A stretch of DNA of 35,700 nucleotides from contig JAFWGU010000037.1 of NCBI GenBank assembly GCA_017512285.1, forward strand, positions 1 through 35,700, in the 5' to 3' direction. The notes beneath the pieces are model-generated. The model was not told the origin of the DNA. It saw only the letters and a list, made by a program, of their open reading frames with translations, and did not search any database. Position numbers and translations under genes: made by a program. Positions 24,194 through 33,036 of the stretch are shown piece by piece. The number at the start of each line of letters is the position of its first letter. Positions within the stretch are counted from its first letter, which is position 1. The DNA comes from Erysipelotrichaceae bacterium (GTDB lineage Bacteria; Bacillota_I; Bacilli_A; Erysipelotrichales; Erysipelotrichaceae).

Positions 24194-24984
24194 GCTTCGC
24201 CCACCTTCATTTCAATTTCATCCTTAAGGGTATTGCCCAGCTGTTCATCGGAAATGACCGTGGTGATCGGCAGAAGATAACCGATGATGATCAGTTTCAG
24301 TGCCTCACCATAGCTTAAGCCCCTTGACTGCAGGTAGTACAGCTGATCACTGTCAGGCTGTCCCAGGCTGGCGGCATGAGAAGCTGCCACGTCATTGTCA
24401 TAGATGTACAGCACAGGCAGTATCTTGCCTACTGATGTCTTGTCATACGTCAAAAGACGGCTTGTCTGGTGCGTTGATGAACCGTGAGCACCCTTCACTA
24501 TCGTATTCTTTACCACCATGTCGCAGTTGCCATGGGCAAGTACGACACCGTAGTTGTTTACATGTGCCTCGCTGTTTCCGGCTTCATGGATGCAGTTCTG
24601 ATTGAATCTGACCTTGCCGCTGGTAAGCGATGCCGTCTGTACTAGCAGACTTGCTCCTTCTTCCTTAAAGGCGTAGTCGGAATTGACCGTGGCATCATAG
24701 CCGTTGAGGTCGCAATGCGCAACCACGGTCTTGCTGTAGGCATACAGACTGTATCTTTCGTTTATTTCCAGTTCTGCTTCGTTGTGATTGATCACCAGCA
24801 ATGTGAAGTCACTGCTGTCGCCGACACTTACATCCAGGTCCAGTCTGGCACTCTTGGTGCCCTGAACCGTGATGATGACGGCAGACCTGCTGCGGGGAGT
24901 TATCTGCAGCTTATACTCGCTGACTTCATTCTTCTCAGTATCAATGACAAACTGTTCAGAAGAATTAACTGTCAGTTCCATCAT
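24181..24984 (-). CDS. sufD: Fe-S assembly protein SufD
   Basis: This 267-residue protein is the SufD subunit of the SufBC2D scaffold. It is shorter than enterobacterial SufD (over 400), as in many Bacillota. The beta-helix core is recognisable in VHAHVNNYGVVLA-like sequence (SEAHVNNYGVVLAHGNCDMV) and KGAHGSSTHQTSRLLTYD. The conserved C-terminal helical part is AASHAASLGQPDSDQLYYLQSRGLSYGEA. Its ATG overlaps the sufC stop (ATGA), as the two proteins form a complex. Confidence 0.92.
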   Translation of the reverse strand: MMELTVNSSEQFVIDTEKNEVSEYKLQITPRSRSAVIITVQGTKSARLDLDVSVGDSSDFTLLVINHNEAELEINERYSLYAYSKTVVAHCDLNGYDATVNSDYAFKEEGASLLVQTASLTSGKVRFNQNCIHEAGNSEAHVNNYGVVLAHGNCDMVVKNTIVKGAHGSSTHQTSRLLTYDKTSVGKILPVLYIYDNDVAASHAASLGQPDSDQLYYLQSRGLSYGEALKLIIIGYLLPITTVISDEQLGNTLKDEIEMKVGEACSM

Positions 24985-25808
24985 TCGCCCTTACCTCTGA
25001 CATTGGCAGCGCAGGTGCCGAGTGAAACTGCTCTTCTGACCGGTTCTTCCTCTTCCAGAACCAGATTCTGTTCCTGGATCAGCCATTCATATCCTTCAGC
25101 ATCGATCTTTCTGGCCAGCTCATGATCACCGCTCTTGACGATGCGACCGTTTACCAGTACGTGTGCATGAGTAGGCCTGATCAGTTCATAGAATCTCTCA
25201 TAGTGAGATACGATGATCATGCCCATGTTGGTCTGCTTATAGACATCCAGAACGTTATCGGCAACAATCTTGAGAGCATCTACGTCAAGACCGGAATCCA
25301 GCTCGTCGAGCATGGCCAGCTGAGGCTTAAGAAGCTTCATCTGAATGATCTCATTACGCTTCTTTTCGCCGCCGGAAAAACCTTCGTTAAGGAAACGGTG
25401 AGCCATGTCGCTCTTCATTCCCACTTCATCAATTGTCTTATCCAGCAAACGGATGAATTCAAACAGTCTGATAGGCTGTTCTCTGTGAGCATTTACGGCT
25501 GCCTTCAGGAAATCGCTGTTGGTTACACCGGGAACTTCCTGTGGATTCTGCATGGCGATGAACAGACCGGCCTTTGAACGCTGGTCAACGCTCATCTGCA
25601 GAACGTCATTGCCGTCAAAGGTAATGGAACCTTCGGTTACCGTATATTTCGGATGACCCATGATGGTCAGTAAGAGTGTGCTCTTGCCGTTGCCGTTAGG
25701 ACCCATTAAGGCATGGATCTCCCCTGCATTTACGGTCAGATCAACACCCTTCAGTATCTCTTTATTTTCCACACTTACGTGTAAGTTCTTTATCTCCAAT
25801 GTTGGCAT
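24981..25808 (-). CDS. sufC: Fe-S assembly ATPase SufC
   Basis: This 275-residue ABC-type ATPase drives the SufBC2D scaffold. It shows Walker A GPNGNGKST (about residue 36), Q-loop MQNPQEVPGVTN, signature GFSGGEKKRNE, Walker B LAMLDELDSGLD and the switch His in IIVSHYERF. There is a C-terminal tail of about 25 residues rich in Glu and Arg beyond the usual end of the family. It is not a transporter: there is no permease next to it. GAGGAG lies eight bases before the ATG, and an extended -10 promoter precedes it. It is the first gene of the operon. Confidence 0.97.
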   Translation of the reverse strand: MPTLEIKNLHVSVENKEILKGVDLTVNAGEIHALMGPNGNGKSTLLLTIMGHPKYTVTEGSITFDGNDVLQMSVDQRSKAGLFIAMQNPQEVPGVTNSDFLKAAVNAHREQPIRLFEFIRLLDKTIDEVGMKSDMAHRFLNEGFSGGEKKRNEIIQMKLLKPQLAMLDELDSGLDVDALKIVADNVLDVYKQTNMGMIIVSHYERFYELIRPTHAHVLVNGRIVKSGDHELARKIDAEGYEWLIQEQNLVLEEEEPVRRAVSLGTCAANVRGKGE

Positions 25809-25835
25809 AAAAACTACTCCTCACAATTCTTCTGT

Positions 25836-25844
25836 ATTATATCA
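25836..25844 (-). promoter_or_regulatory. Extended -10 promoter of the suf operon
   Basis: On the minus strand TGATATAAT is a perfect extended -10, with no good -35. The leader is about 25 bases. No recognisable iron-responsive site is seen. Confidence 0.6.
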
Positions 25845-25929
25845 CATCTGTTTCCAATTAACCCTCTTTATGATTAACGGCGATGTTATGGTCCCGCAAC
25901 TATTATATATTAGATATATTATTTTACAA

Positions 25930-25958
25930 TTGCATCTTAGGTTCAAACATACTATAAT
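25930..25958 (+). promoter_or_regulatory. Promoter of the foldase pair
   Basis: TTGCAT (25930-25935), 17 bases, TATAAT (25953-25958), then the AAGGAGG ribosome site of the gene at 25990. It lies in the interval shared with the divergent suf promoter. Confidence 0.8.
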
Positions 25959-25989
25959 GATATGGATTTTCGCTAAGGAGGAAATGCTT

Positions 25990-26973
25990 ATGGCTAAGTT
26001 TTTAAAAGAAAACTGGTTTGTTGCCATTGTTGCTATATTTTTTCTAGGTGTAGCAATCTTTTTTACTTATGACCAGAACAAGGGCAAGCTGCCCGGCAAG
26101 AGTGTTGGCGGCAAGCAGGTAGTTTTCAGTGTCGATGACACAAACTATACAGCTGATGAATTATATGACAAATTGTCAAATGATTACTTTGACAGCAGAA
26201 TTCTGCTGTCATTCCAGAAGGCCTTATTGGATGAAGCTACCAAGGGTGATGCAACTATTGAAGCAGACGTTAAGAAGAACTATGCATCAACACTGCAGTA
26301 TTACCATACACAGTACGGTTACGATGAAGCCTATCTCAATCAGATAGCCAGATACTATTACGGTTATGACACCTTCTATGACTACATGCTGTATTCAGCC
26401 AAGTCAAGCTCAATGTATGCTTCATACATCGGCGAGCACATTGATGAACTGTTCACAGCTGAACAGAAGGCTGAACTGAAGTCAAGGATCGTAAGTTATA
26501 CGGTAATCGCCATGGATGATCCTGCTAACCCGACAGAAGAAGAAAGCGCCAAGCTGAAGGCTGCTCAGGATGCCTGGGCAAGCGGCACATACAGCGCAGC
26601 CAACTTCGGTGACTTCGCAGCTGCCTATTCACAGGACGGCAACGCTTCAAACAACGGCAGATTCGGCTATGTTGATACCAAGACAACAGGCATCGATGAA
26701 ACATTCCTGGAAACAGCCCTCTCACTTGAAGAAGGCAAGGTCAGCGACTGGGTATACTCAGAACAGTTCGGATACTTCCTGATCAAGTGCGATTCAACAC
26801 TGAACATCGACCTGCTGAAGGAAGATGACTTCATTTCAAGAATTCTTGAATCAAACAGCGGCCTCAGTTCAAAGATCATCTGGGCAAAGGCTCAGGAACT
26901 GAACGTCCAGTTTGGAAATGAAGAAGTTGAAAAGCTCATCAAGGATAACATTGGTGTGGAAAGCGAGGATTAA
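25990..26973 (+). CDS. PrsA-like membrane-anchored peptidyl-prolyl isomerase
   Basis: This 327-residue protein is a parvulin-family foldase outside the membrane. Residues about 8-26 (WFVAIVAIFFLGVAIFFTY) form an uncleaved N-terminal anchor; there is no lipobox Cys. An N-terminal SurA/PrsA-type helical part (KQVVFSVDDTNYTADELYDKL) surrounds a rotamase-like domain with FGDFAAAYSQDGNASNNGRFGYVD near residues 205-225 and FLETALSLEEGKVSDWVYSEQFGYFLIKC, the classic parvulin strand pair. ATG at 25990 is chosen because AAGGAGG is eight bases before it; another ATG two codons earlier is too close. It probably assists folding of exported proteins. The next gene follows by two bases. Confidence 0.88.
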   Translation: MAKFLKENWFVAIVAIFFLGVAIFFTYDQNKGKLPGKSVGGKQVVFSVDDTNYTADELYDKLSNDYFDSRILLSFQKALLDEATKGDATIEADVKKNYASTLQYYHTQYGYDEAYLNQIARYYYGYDTFYDYMLYSAKSSSMYASYIGEHIDELFTAEQKAELKSRIVSYTVIAMDDPANPTEEESAKLKAAQDAWASGTYSAANFGDFAAAYSQDGNASNNGRFGYVDTKTTGIDETFLETALSLEEGKVSDWVYSEQFGYFLIKCDSTLNIDLLKEDDFISRILESNSGLSSKIIWAKAQELNVQFGNEEVEKLIKDNIGVESED

Positions 26974-26975
26974 TT

Positions 26976-27881
26976 ATGAAGAAGTTAGTTAAGATCGCAT
27001 TATTAAGTTTCATTACAGTAGCCTTACTGGCAGGCTGTAAGGATGCCACGGCAACCGTATCAAATCCTAAGGAAATGCTCATCAAAATCGGCAACGTTAC
27101 TGTTACCAAGGGTGATGTATACGCTGAAATGATGAAGGATGACGCTTCAAATACCGTAGTTAACCTGGCTCTCAAGCAGATTGCCAATGCCGAGGTAGAA
27201 ACAACGGATGACATCAAGAAGGAAGCTCAGAGCACATACGATGATTACAAGGCTCAGATTGAATCAACAGGCGTTGACTTCGAAACAGGTCTGAAGCAGT
27301 ACGGATACGCATCTGCTGAGGAATTCATGGACTACTGCATCTCAACCGTAAAGGCTGACAGACTGCTCGACAAGTACATTGACGAGAACTGGGACAAGCT
27401 GGTTGAGGAAAACAAGCCGGTAAAGGCCAAGATGATCTGGGTTGACGGATCAAACGGCATGGAAGATGCTCAGAAGGAAGCCAATGAGGCAATCGCCCTG
27501 TTAAAGAGCGGCGTGTCATTTGAAGAAGTTTCTGAAAAGTACAATGACAGATCGGCATACGCAGAGGAAAAGCTCTACACATTAGCCAACAATTCAACTC
27601 TTGATTACAATGTTCTGCAGTTCATGCTGAACACGGCAACACCGACATTATCTGAAGCAATTCAGGCTAATACAGGCAGTGCCTACTATGTTGTACAGGT
27701 AACGAATACCAACATCAATCAGATGAAGGACGAGTTCATTGCAGCATACAAGAACATGACAAATACCAGAGACACAGTCTTCCACAACTATTTCAAGGCT
27801 CACAAGTTCACCATTTACGACATTGACGTATTCAATACCGTAAAGGCCAACTACCCTTCATATCTGGTACAGAACGACTAG
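26976..27881 (+). CDS. PrsA-like foldase lipoprotein, degenerate rotamase domain
   Basis: This 301-residue lipoprotein has a signal peptide with lipobox LLAGC (Cys about residue 21). Its N-terminal part (MLIKIGNVTVTKGDVYAEMMKDD, then long helices) matches PrsA/SurA chaperone regions. The parvulin-like part (KAKMIWVDGSNGMEDAQKEANEAIALLKSGVSFEEVSEKYNDRSA) keeps the secondary structure, but the glycine-rich core and the FxxAAxxxSxD-type active-site pattern are degraded. It is thus more likely a chaperone than an active isomerase. It forms a two-gene operon with the preceding membrane-anchored homologue; the ribosome site lies in the end of that gene. Confidence 0.85.
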   Translation: MKKLVKIALLSFITVALLAGCKDATATVSNPKEMLIKIGNVTVTKGDVYAEMMKDDASNTVVNLALKQIANAEVETTDDIKKEAQSTYDDYKAQIESTGVDFETGLKQYGYASAEEFMDYCISTVKADRLLDKYIDENWDKLVEENKPVKAKMIWVDGSNGMEDAQKEANEAIALLKSGVSFEEVSEKYNDRSAYAEEKLYTLANNSTLDYNVLQFMLNTATPTLSEAIQANTGSAYYVVQVTNTNINQMKDEFIAAYKNMTNTRDTVFHNYFKAHKFTIYDIDVFNTVKANYPSYLVQND

Positions 27882-27898
27882 TATTCATTGAATCTATA

Positions 27899-27927
27899 AA
27901 ACAGGCAGCAGAACGCTGTCTGTTTTT
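27899..27927 (+). terminator. Terminator of the foldase operon
   Basis: AAACAG-G-CAGC and GCTG-T-CTGTTT form an 11-bp stem (one G-U pair) with a five-base loop, followed by T residues. Confidence 0.85.
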
Positions 27928-27953
27928 CATTTTCAGCCATCACGGCATGGGCT

Positions 27954-27982
27954 TTGTTAATCAGCCCGGATTTTGCTATGAT
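27954..27982 (+). promoter_or_regulatory. Promoter of the metallophosphoesterase gene
   Basis: TTGTTA (27954-27959), 17 bases, TATGAT (27977-27982), then AAAGGAG five bases before the ATG at 28006. Confidence 0.65.
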
Positions 27983-28005
27983 ATGTGTATCAGAAAGGAG
28001 ACGTC

Positions 28006-28851
28006 ATGCTGTATTTCATACTTGTACTGGTGCTTGCGGCACTGTCATACTATTTCTACAGTGAAACCCATACCCTTTCTGTATCCTTCTACGACATCAA
28101 CGGGGACGATCTTCCGGAAGAATTTGACGGTTTCCGGATCATTCATGTCTCTGACCTGCATAACACCCGCAACAAGGCCATCATCAGACAGATGGATGAT
28201 TTATTGGCAGCGCAGAAATGCGATATGATCGCATTTACGGGTGATCTGGTAGATTCCCGACAGACTGACTGGAATCAGGCCAAAGTGCTCTCAGACGTCC
28301 TTAAAAAGGCTGCTCCGGTATATTTCGTTACGGGAAACCATGAGGAAAGACTTCTGGCCAAGGAAAGCGATGTCCAGGAAAAACTCAATGACATGGGCAT
28401 GATCATGCTTACAAACAAAGTAGAATACATAAAAAGAAACGGTCAGCGCCTTCAACTGGCAGGCGTCGATGATCCCAGGCGTTCAGGAAGATCAACTGGT
28501 TCCCTGCCAAACGAATTCATACTGACGGAACTTGATGAACTGCCTCTGGAAAAAGGTCTGTTTACGGTTCTGTTAAGTCACAGACCGGAGTATCTTGATC
28601 AGTATGCCGAAAGAGGCTATGATCTGGTGCTGTCCGGGCATGCACACGGTGCCCAGTTCATACTGCCCGTCATCGGCGGTGTGTATGCACCGAACCAGGG
28701 ACTGTTTCCAAAGCTTTACAAAGGCCTGCACGTAAAAGGAAAAACAAGACTGATCATATCCCGCGGGCTTGGCGGCAAGGAATTCCCGATCCGCATTAAC
28801 AACAAGCCGGAGATCGCAGTTATCACATTAAAAAAGAATACACAGCAGTAA
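28006..28851 (+). CDS. Membrane-anchored calcineurin-like metallophosphoesterase (YaeI/YkuE type)
   Basis: This 281-residue protein has an N-terminal membrane anchor (about residues 2-18) and a metallophosphoesterase domain. The dimetal motifs are all present: HVSDLHN, FTGDLVDS, VTGNHEE, LLSHRPE and LSGHAHGAQ. The YaeI/YkuE group includes phosphodiesterases acting at the membrane on lipid-linked substrates, so a UDP- or lipid-phosphate substrate is possible; it cannot be settled from sequence. ATG at 28006 has AAAGGAG five bases before it. The stop codon lies in the loop of the following terminator hairpin. Confidence 0.9.
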   Translation: MLYFILVLVLAALSYYFYSETHTLSVSFYDINGDDLPEEFDGFRIIHVSDLHNTRNKAIIRQMDDLLAAQKCDMIAFTGDLVDSRQTDWNQAKVLSDVLKKAAPVYFVTGNHEERLLAKESDVQEKLNDMGMIMLTNKVEYIKRNGQRLQLAGVDDPRRSGRSTGSLPNEFILTELDELPLEKGLFTVLLSHRPEYLDQYAERGYDLVLSGHAHGAQFILPVIGGVYAPNQGLFPKLYKGLHVKGKTRLIISRGLGGKEFPIRINNKPEIAVITLKKNTQQ

Positions 28852-28861
28852 GCTGTGTATT
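28837..28861. terminator. Bidirectional terminator overlapping a stop codon
   Basis: AATACACAGC (28837-28846) and GCTGTGTATT (28852-28861) pair perfectly around a loop that is the stop codon of the phosphoesterase gene. On the minus strand the stem is followed by UUCUUUUUU, serving the convergent rhodanese gene. Confidence 0.8.
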
Positions 28862-28865
28862 TTCA

Positions 28866-29288
28866 TTATTCCTCTGGTCCTGTCTCTATTTCGCCCTTCC
28901 AGTCGATTATGCCGCCGAATTCATAGATGTTGGTATAACCGATCTCGAGCAGTTTCTGAGCTGCCTGCTTGCTGCGGTTACCGCTGCGGCAGTAGATCAG
29001 GATTATTCTGTCCAGATCCCATAGCTTTTCAGGCTTTTCCTTGCCGATGGTCTCTACCGGAATGCAGATGGCACCGGGAATATGGCCTTCCTCGTATTCC
29101 TCAACGGTACGGACATCGACGATGATGTGGTTGTCATTTCTTCTCATCATGTCCTCGGCTTCTTCCATGGATATCTGCCGGTAGCTTCTGTCATAGCCAT
29201 CCCCATCTACCGGGTGTTCATTCTCCTTCTTATTGCAGCCTGCCATTACCAGTAATCCTGCAAATAATATCAGTAAAAGTTTCTTCAA
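28866..29288 (-). CDS. Rhodanese-domain lipoprotein
   Basis: This 140-residue exported lipoprotein has a signal peptide with lipobox LLVMAGC (Cys about residue 18), then a single rhodanese domain. The active-site loop is IYCRSGNRSKQAAQ, with the catalytic Cys and the six-residue loop of sulfurtransferases retained; DVRTVEEYEEGHIPGA is the conserved first half. A GGAGG site eight bases upstream indicates a TTG start. It probably handles thiols or sulfane sulfur outside the membrane. It is monocistronic with an extended -10 promoter at 29313-29321. Confidence 0.9.
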   Translation of the reverse strand: MKKLLLILFAGLLVMAGCNKKENEHPVDGDGYDRSYRQISMEEAEDMMRRNDNHIIVDVRTVEEYEEGHIPGAICIPVETIGKEKPEKLWDLDRIILIYCRSGNRSKQAAQKLLEIGYTNIYEFGGIIDWKGEIETGPEE

Positions 29289-29312
29289 CTCACTAACCTC
29301 CCTGTTTTCATC

Positions 29313-29321
29313 ATTATAACA
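29313..29321 (-). promoter_or_regulatory. Extended -10 promoter of the rhodanese gene
   Basis: On the minus strand TGTTATAAT is a perfect extended -10 element, 25 bases upstream of the TTG start. No clear -35. Confidence 0.55.
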
Positions 29322-29336
29322 GTTTTTCAGCGCACC

Positions 29337-29364
29337 AAAAAACCATTCCGACCGGAATGGTTTT
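29337..29364 (-). terminator. Terminator of the nucleoside ABC transporter operon
   Basis: AAAACCATTCC (29339-29349) and GGAATGGTTTT (29354-29364) form an 11-bp perfect stem with a four-base loop, and the minus strand continues into a U-run. It starts five bases after the stop of the last permease gene. Confidence 0.9.
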
Positions 29365-29368
29365 ATTA

Positions 29369-30400
29369 CTATCTTTCCTCTCTGAAGTAGGAAGTTCCCA
29401 GTGACTGCGGTGCCTGATTGTCACGCTTGTTACGCGAGCTTACCAGTACCAGTACGATGATCGTTACGATGTAAGGAATCATCTTGTAGAGGTTCTGCAT
29501 GTAGGTCGTTCTGGTTACCTTGAACAGCTTCATTAACATTGAGTTAATGCCTGCCGGAATGTACAGGTAGATCCAGTAACAGAAGCCAAACAGATAGGCT
29601 CCCCAGGTCGCATTCTTCGGTTTCCAGCTGGTGAAGATTACCAGGGCAACCGCCAGCCAGCCCAATGCTTCTATGCCGCTGTCATTGCTCCAGGTTCCCT
29701 TGACATAGTCCATGACGTAGTAGAGACCACCTAAGCCGGCAATTGCTGAACCTATGGTACAGGCCATGTACTTGTATAATGTTACGTTAATGCCCGCTGC
29801 GTCAGCCGTAGCCGGGTTTTCACCAACTGATCTCAGGTTAAGACCGGTTCTGGTCTTATTGAAGAAGTACTGCATCGCAAAGGCCAGAGCCAGGATCACA
29901 TAGGTCAGCCAGCCATACTTGAACAGCAGCTGAGATACGATACCAAGCTTGGTGGACAGTATCGGCATGGTAGCCTTGAAGGCCTTTGACGTAGCTGCGA
30001 CGGAGATTTGTCCGACACCGCCGGAAAGCTTGACGAGTGAGCCGCCGAAGAAGTTGGCAATACCCGTACCGAACATTGTCAGCGTAAGACCGGTAACGTT
30101 CTGATTGGCTCTTAACGTAATGGTCAGGAAACCGTAAAGTAATCCTGCCAGAGCCGTAGCTACCAGACAGCTGATCAGTGAGATCAGCACGCACAGGATC
30201 GGATTTGGTACGGCAACGGACTTCTCGTAGAAGAAGGCTCCTGCCAGAGAGGCAATGCCACCCAACATCATGACACCGGGAGTTCCCAGGTTCAGTCCGC
30301 CGGCCTTCTCATTGAGAGTTTCACCGACACAGCCGAACATGATGACAGTTCCGAAAGTAACAGCTGCCGTTATCCAGGCAATTATCATATCAAGCGTCAT
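29369..30400 (-). CDS. Nucleoside ABC transporter permease (YufQ/NupQ type)
   Basis: This 343-residue polytopic protein is a BPD_transp_2-type permease. It begins MIIAWITAAVTFGTVIMFGCVGETLNEKAGGLNLGTPGVM-type sequence (GETLNEKAGGLNLG being the family mark) and contains RANQNVTGLTLTMFG and LRSVGENPATADAAGINV, the coupling segment facing the ATPase. It has about eight to ten hydrophobic segments. With its partner permease, ATPase and BMP lipoprotein it forms an importer of nucleosides or related compounds. Its ribosome site, GAGGA, lies in the last codons of the preceding permease, and only one base separates the genes. Confidence 0.93.
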   Translation of the reverse strand: MTLDMIIAWITAAVTFGTVIMFGCVGETLNEKAGGLNLGTPGVMMLGGIASLAGAFFYEKSVAVPNPILCVLISLISCLVATALAGLLYGFLTITLRANQNVTGLTLTMFGTGIANFFGGSLVKLSGGVGQISVAATSKAFKATMPILSTKLGIVSQLLFKYGWLTYVILALAFAMQYFFNKTRTGLNLRSVGENPATADAAGINVTLYKYMACTIGSAIAGLGGLYYVMDYVKGTWSNDSGIEALGWLAVALVIFTSWKPKNATWGAYLFGFCYWIYLYIPAGINSMLMKLFKVTRTTYMQNLYKMIPYIVTIIVLVLVSSRNKRDNQAPQSLGTSYFREER

Positions 30401-30401
30401 A

Positions 30402-31496
30402 CTAGTGTTCCTCCTTGTGTCTGAAGATCACTTCATAATTTGTAAAGAACTCACTTGCCAGAATGCAGAACAGCAGAATGGCAGAGATGATGTTTGAAGC
30501 ATATTCATTCAGGTTGAAGTCGCTGGCAATCTGTACGGCTCCCTTGTTAAGGAATACGATCAGGAATGAATAGATTATCATTACGATCGGATTCAGCTTG
30601 GCCAACCAGGCAGCGATGATGGCCGTGAAGCCTCTGCCACCTGAAGTCTTGACTGAGATCGTATGTGATATGCCGGCTACTTCCGTAAAGCCTGCCAGAC
30701 CGCAGATGGCGCCTGACAGTAACATCGTTCTGATGATTACGTTTGGTACATTTATACCGGTATATCTGGCCGTGTTTTCACTTTCGCCCGTAACGGTTAC
30801 CTCATAACCGTGCTTTGAATACTTGATGTATACGTAGACCGCAATGGTCAGTACGGCAACGATGATGATGTTCAGCAGATACTGCTGACCGAAGATTGAC
30901 GGGAACCAGCCTGCCTGATTGGTGGCATTGATGACACCTACGCTGTGTGACTGCTTCTTGTCCCAGACGTCTACGAAGAACTCAACGATCTGAATTCCAA
31001 CGTAGTTCATCATCAGAGTAAACAGTGTTTCATTTGTGTTGTATCTGGCCTTGAAGTATGCCGGGATGAAACCCCAGATCGCTCCGGCTATCGCACTGCC
31101 TACAAATGACAGTAAAAGGATCACTCCTGATGGCAGCTTGTCGCCCAGATAGATCATCATGGCTGCGGTAACAAGACCGCCTACTAGGATCTGTCCCTCG
31201 GCACCGGTATTCCAGAACTTCATCTTGAAGGCCGGGGTAAGTCCTACGGCAATGCTCAGCAGTAACGCCGTGTCACGGATGGTTATCCAGGTACGTCTGG
31301 TCGTTGAGAATGCTCCTCTGAACATTGAGGCATAAACCTTCAATGGGTCAAGCTTGGTAACCAGGTTGATGAACAGTGCTGAGATCAGCAGGGCAATGCC
31401 GATGAAGATGACCTTGATGAGCAGTTTGCTCAGGAAGGAACGCTCTTCATTCTTTCTAATTCTGAGAATTGGCTGTCTGTTTGCCATGCTATTCAC
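30402..31496 (-). CDS. Nucleoside ABC transporter permease (YufP/NupP type)
   Basis: This 364-residue polytopic protein is the second permease. Family segments are LSIAVGLTPAFKMKFWNTGAEGQILVGG, NTNETLFTLMMNYVGIQ and VTVTGESENTARYTGINV, which contacts the ATPase. A basic cytoplasmic N-terminus (RQPILRIRKNEERSFLS) precedes the first helix. Its start overlaps the end of the ATPase gene by eight bases, so production of the ATPase and the permease is coupled. Confidence 0.93.
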   Translation of the reverse strand: MNSMANRQPILRIRKNEERSFLSKLLIKVIFIGIALLISALFINLVTKLDPLKVYASMFRGAFSTTRRTWITIRDTALLLSIAVGLTPAFKMKFWNTGAEGQILVGGLVTAAMMIYLGDKLPSGVILLLSFVGSAIAGAIWGFIPAYFKARYNTNETLFTLMMNYVGIQIVEFFVDVWDKKQSHSVGVINATNQAGWFPSIFGQQYLLNIIIVAVLTIAVYVYIKYSKHGYEVTVTGESENTARYTGINVPNVIIRTMLLSGAICGLAGFTEVAGISHTISVKTSGGRGFTAIIAAWLAKLNPIVMIIYSFLIVFLNKGAVQIASDFNLNEYASNIISAILLFCILASEFFTNYEVIFRHKEEH

Positions 31497-33018
31497 CCTC
31501 TTTCAGGTGAGTCATCAGCAGACCCACTTCTTCCTTGTTGGCCGTACGGCCATCCAGAATTCCGTTTACCTTGCCGTTGCACAGAACCAGGATCCTGTCG
31601 CTTAAGGCCAGTAATACGTCGAGGTCCTCGCCGACATATACGACGGCGACACCGCGCTTCTTCTGTTCATTCAGCAGATTGTAGATTGCATATGATGTAT
31701 TGATGTCCAGGCCTCTTACGGCATAGGCTGTCATTAATACGGTTGGCTTGTTATTGATCTCACGGCCGACCAGAACCTTCTGAACGTTGCCACCGGAAAG
31801 CTTTCTTACCGGATAGTCCAGTGAAGGAGTCTTGACATCCAGCTCATCCTTGATCTTGATGGCTGTCTGCATCGGCTGCTGACGGTGCAGTAAAGGTCCC
31901 TTGCCCTTTCTGTAGCGCTTCAATAATACGTTATCGGTCATGCCCATGTTTCCGACCAGGCCCATGCCCAGACGGTCTTCAGGAACGAAGGCCAGATGCA
32001 GGCCATGGCTGATGATCTCTTTGGTGCTTAAGCCGACAAGTTCATGAACGCCATGAGCAGTTGAATAGTAAACTACGGAAGAACCCGGTTCCGGTTTCTG
32101 CAGGCCCATGATGGCTTCCAGAAGTTCCTTCTGACCTGAACCGGAGATGCCGGCAATACCCAGCACTTCACCGCTGTAGAGGTTGAAGGTAACGTCGTCT
32201 ACGACCTTCTTGCCTTCAATGTTCTTTACGGTCAGATTCTTGACTTCCAATCTGAGATGCTTTTCTTCGATGAAGTCACGGTTGATGTCCAGTGTGATCT
32301 TTTCGCCGACCATCATTTCCGTCAGCTGCTGAGGATTGGTCTCGGAAGTGTTGACGGTGCCGATGTACTGGCCCTTTCTCAAGATCGTTACTCTGTCAGA
32401 GATCTCCATGACCTCGTTGAGCTTATGTGTAATGATGACGATTGCCTTGCCGTCGTCACGCATGTTTCTTAAAACGTTAAACAGTCTGCTTGTTTCCTGA
32501 GGAGTGAGCACAGCGGTTGGTTCGTCCAGGATCAGTATTTCCGCTCCTCTGTACAGAACTTTGATGATTTCCAATGTCTGCTTCTGTGATACAGTCATGT
32601 CATATACTTTCATGTCCGGATCAATGTCAAAACCATAACGGCTGCAGATCTCATTTACCCTCTTGCGGGCACTTTCCAGATCGTTGCCATCGGTATTCTT
32701 AAGACCCAGAACAATGTTTTCCAGGGCAGAAAAAACGTCGATCAGCTTGTAATGCTGATGGATCATGCCGATGCCCAGGTCATAGGCATCCTTCGGATCC
32801 TTGATTGAAACAAGGTTCCCATTAACAAAAATCTCCCCGCTGTCCGGGTAGTATATTCCTGCCAACATGTTCATGACAGTGGTCTTGCCACTGCCGTTTT
32901 CACCTAAGATAGCCAGTACTTCGTGCTTTCTGATGTCGAACGAAACGTTCTCATTAGCCACGACGGCTCCAAAGGTCTTGGTGATGTCTTTCAATTGAAC
33001 AGCACAGTTGTTATCCAT
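31489..33018 (-). CDS. Nucleoside ABC transporter ATPase, tandem domains (YufO/NupO type)
   Basis: This 509-residue protein has two fused ABC domains, as in sugar and nucleoside importers. The first half has Walker A GENGSGKTTVM (about residue 40), a VSQKQTLEI signature and Walker B ILILDEPTAVL. The second half has the altered Walker A AGISGSGQKEL, an intact LSGGNVQKV signature and a degenerate Walker B (VLMTAYAVRGLD in place of the usual acidic core), so only one site is likely fully catalytic, as in the family. ATG at 33018 is chosen because AAGG lies eight bases before it; the longer frame runs through an intercistronic hairpin. Confidence 0.93.
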   Translation of the reverse strand: MDNNCAVQLKDITKTFGAVVANENVSFDIRKHEVLAILGENGSGKTTVMNMLAGIYYPDSGEIFVNGNLVSIKDPKDAYDLGIGMIHQHYKLIDVFSALENIVLGLKNTDGNDLESARKRVNEICSRYGFDIDPDMKVYDMTVSQKQTLEIIKVLYRGAEILILDEPTAVLTPQETSRLFNVLRNMRDDGKAIVIITHKLNEVMEISDRVTILRKGQYIGTVNTSETNPQQLTEMMVGEKITLDINRDFIEEKHLRLEVKNLTVKNIEGKKVVDDVTFNLYSGEVLGIAGISGSGQKELLEAIMGLQKPEPGSSVVYYSTAHGVHELVGLSTKEIISHGLHLAFVPEDRLGMGLVGNMGMTDNVLLKRYRKGKGPLLHRQQPMQTAIKIKDELDVKTPSLDYPVRKLSGGNVQKVLVGREINNKPTVLMTAYAVRGLDINTSYAIYNLLNEQKKRGVAVVYVGEDLDVLLALSDRILVLCNGKVNGILDGRTANKEEVGLLMTHLKEGE

Positions 33019-33036
33019 GTCATCAACCTTTCTATA

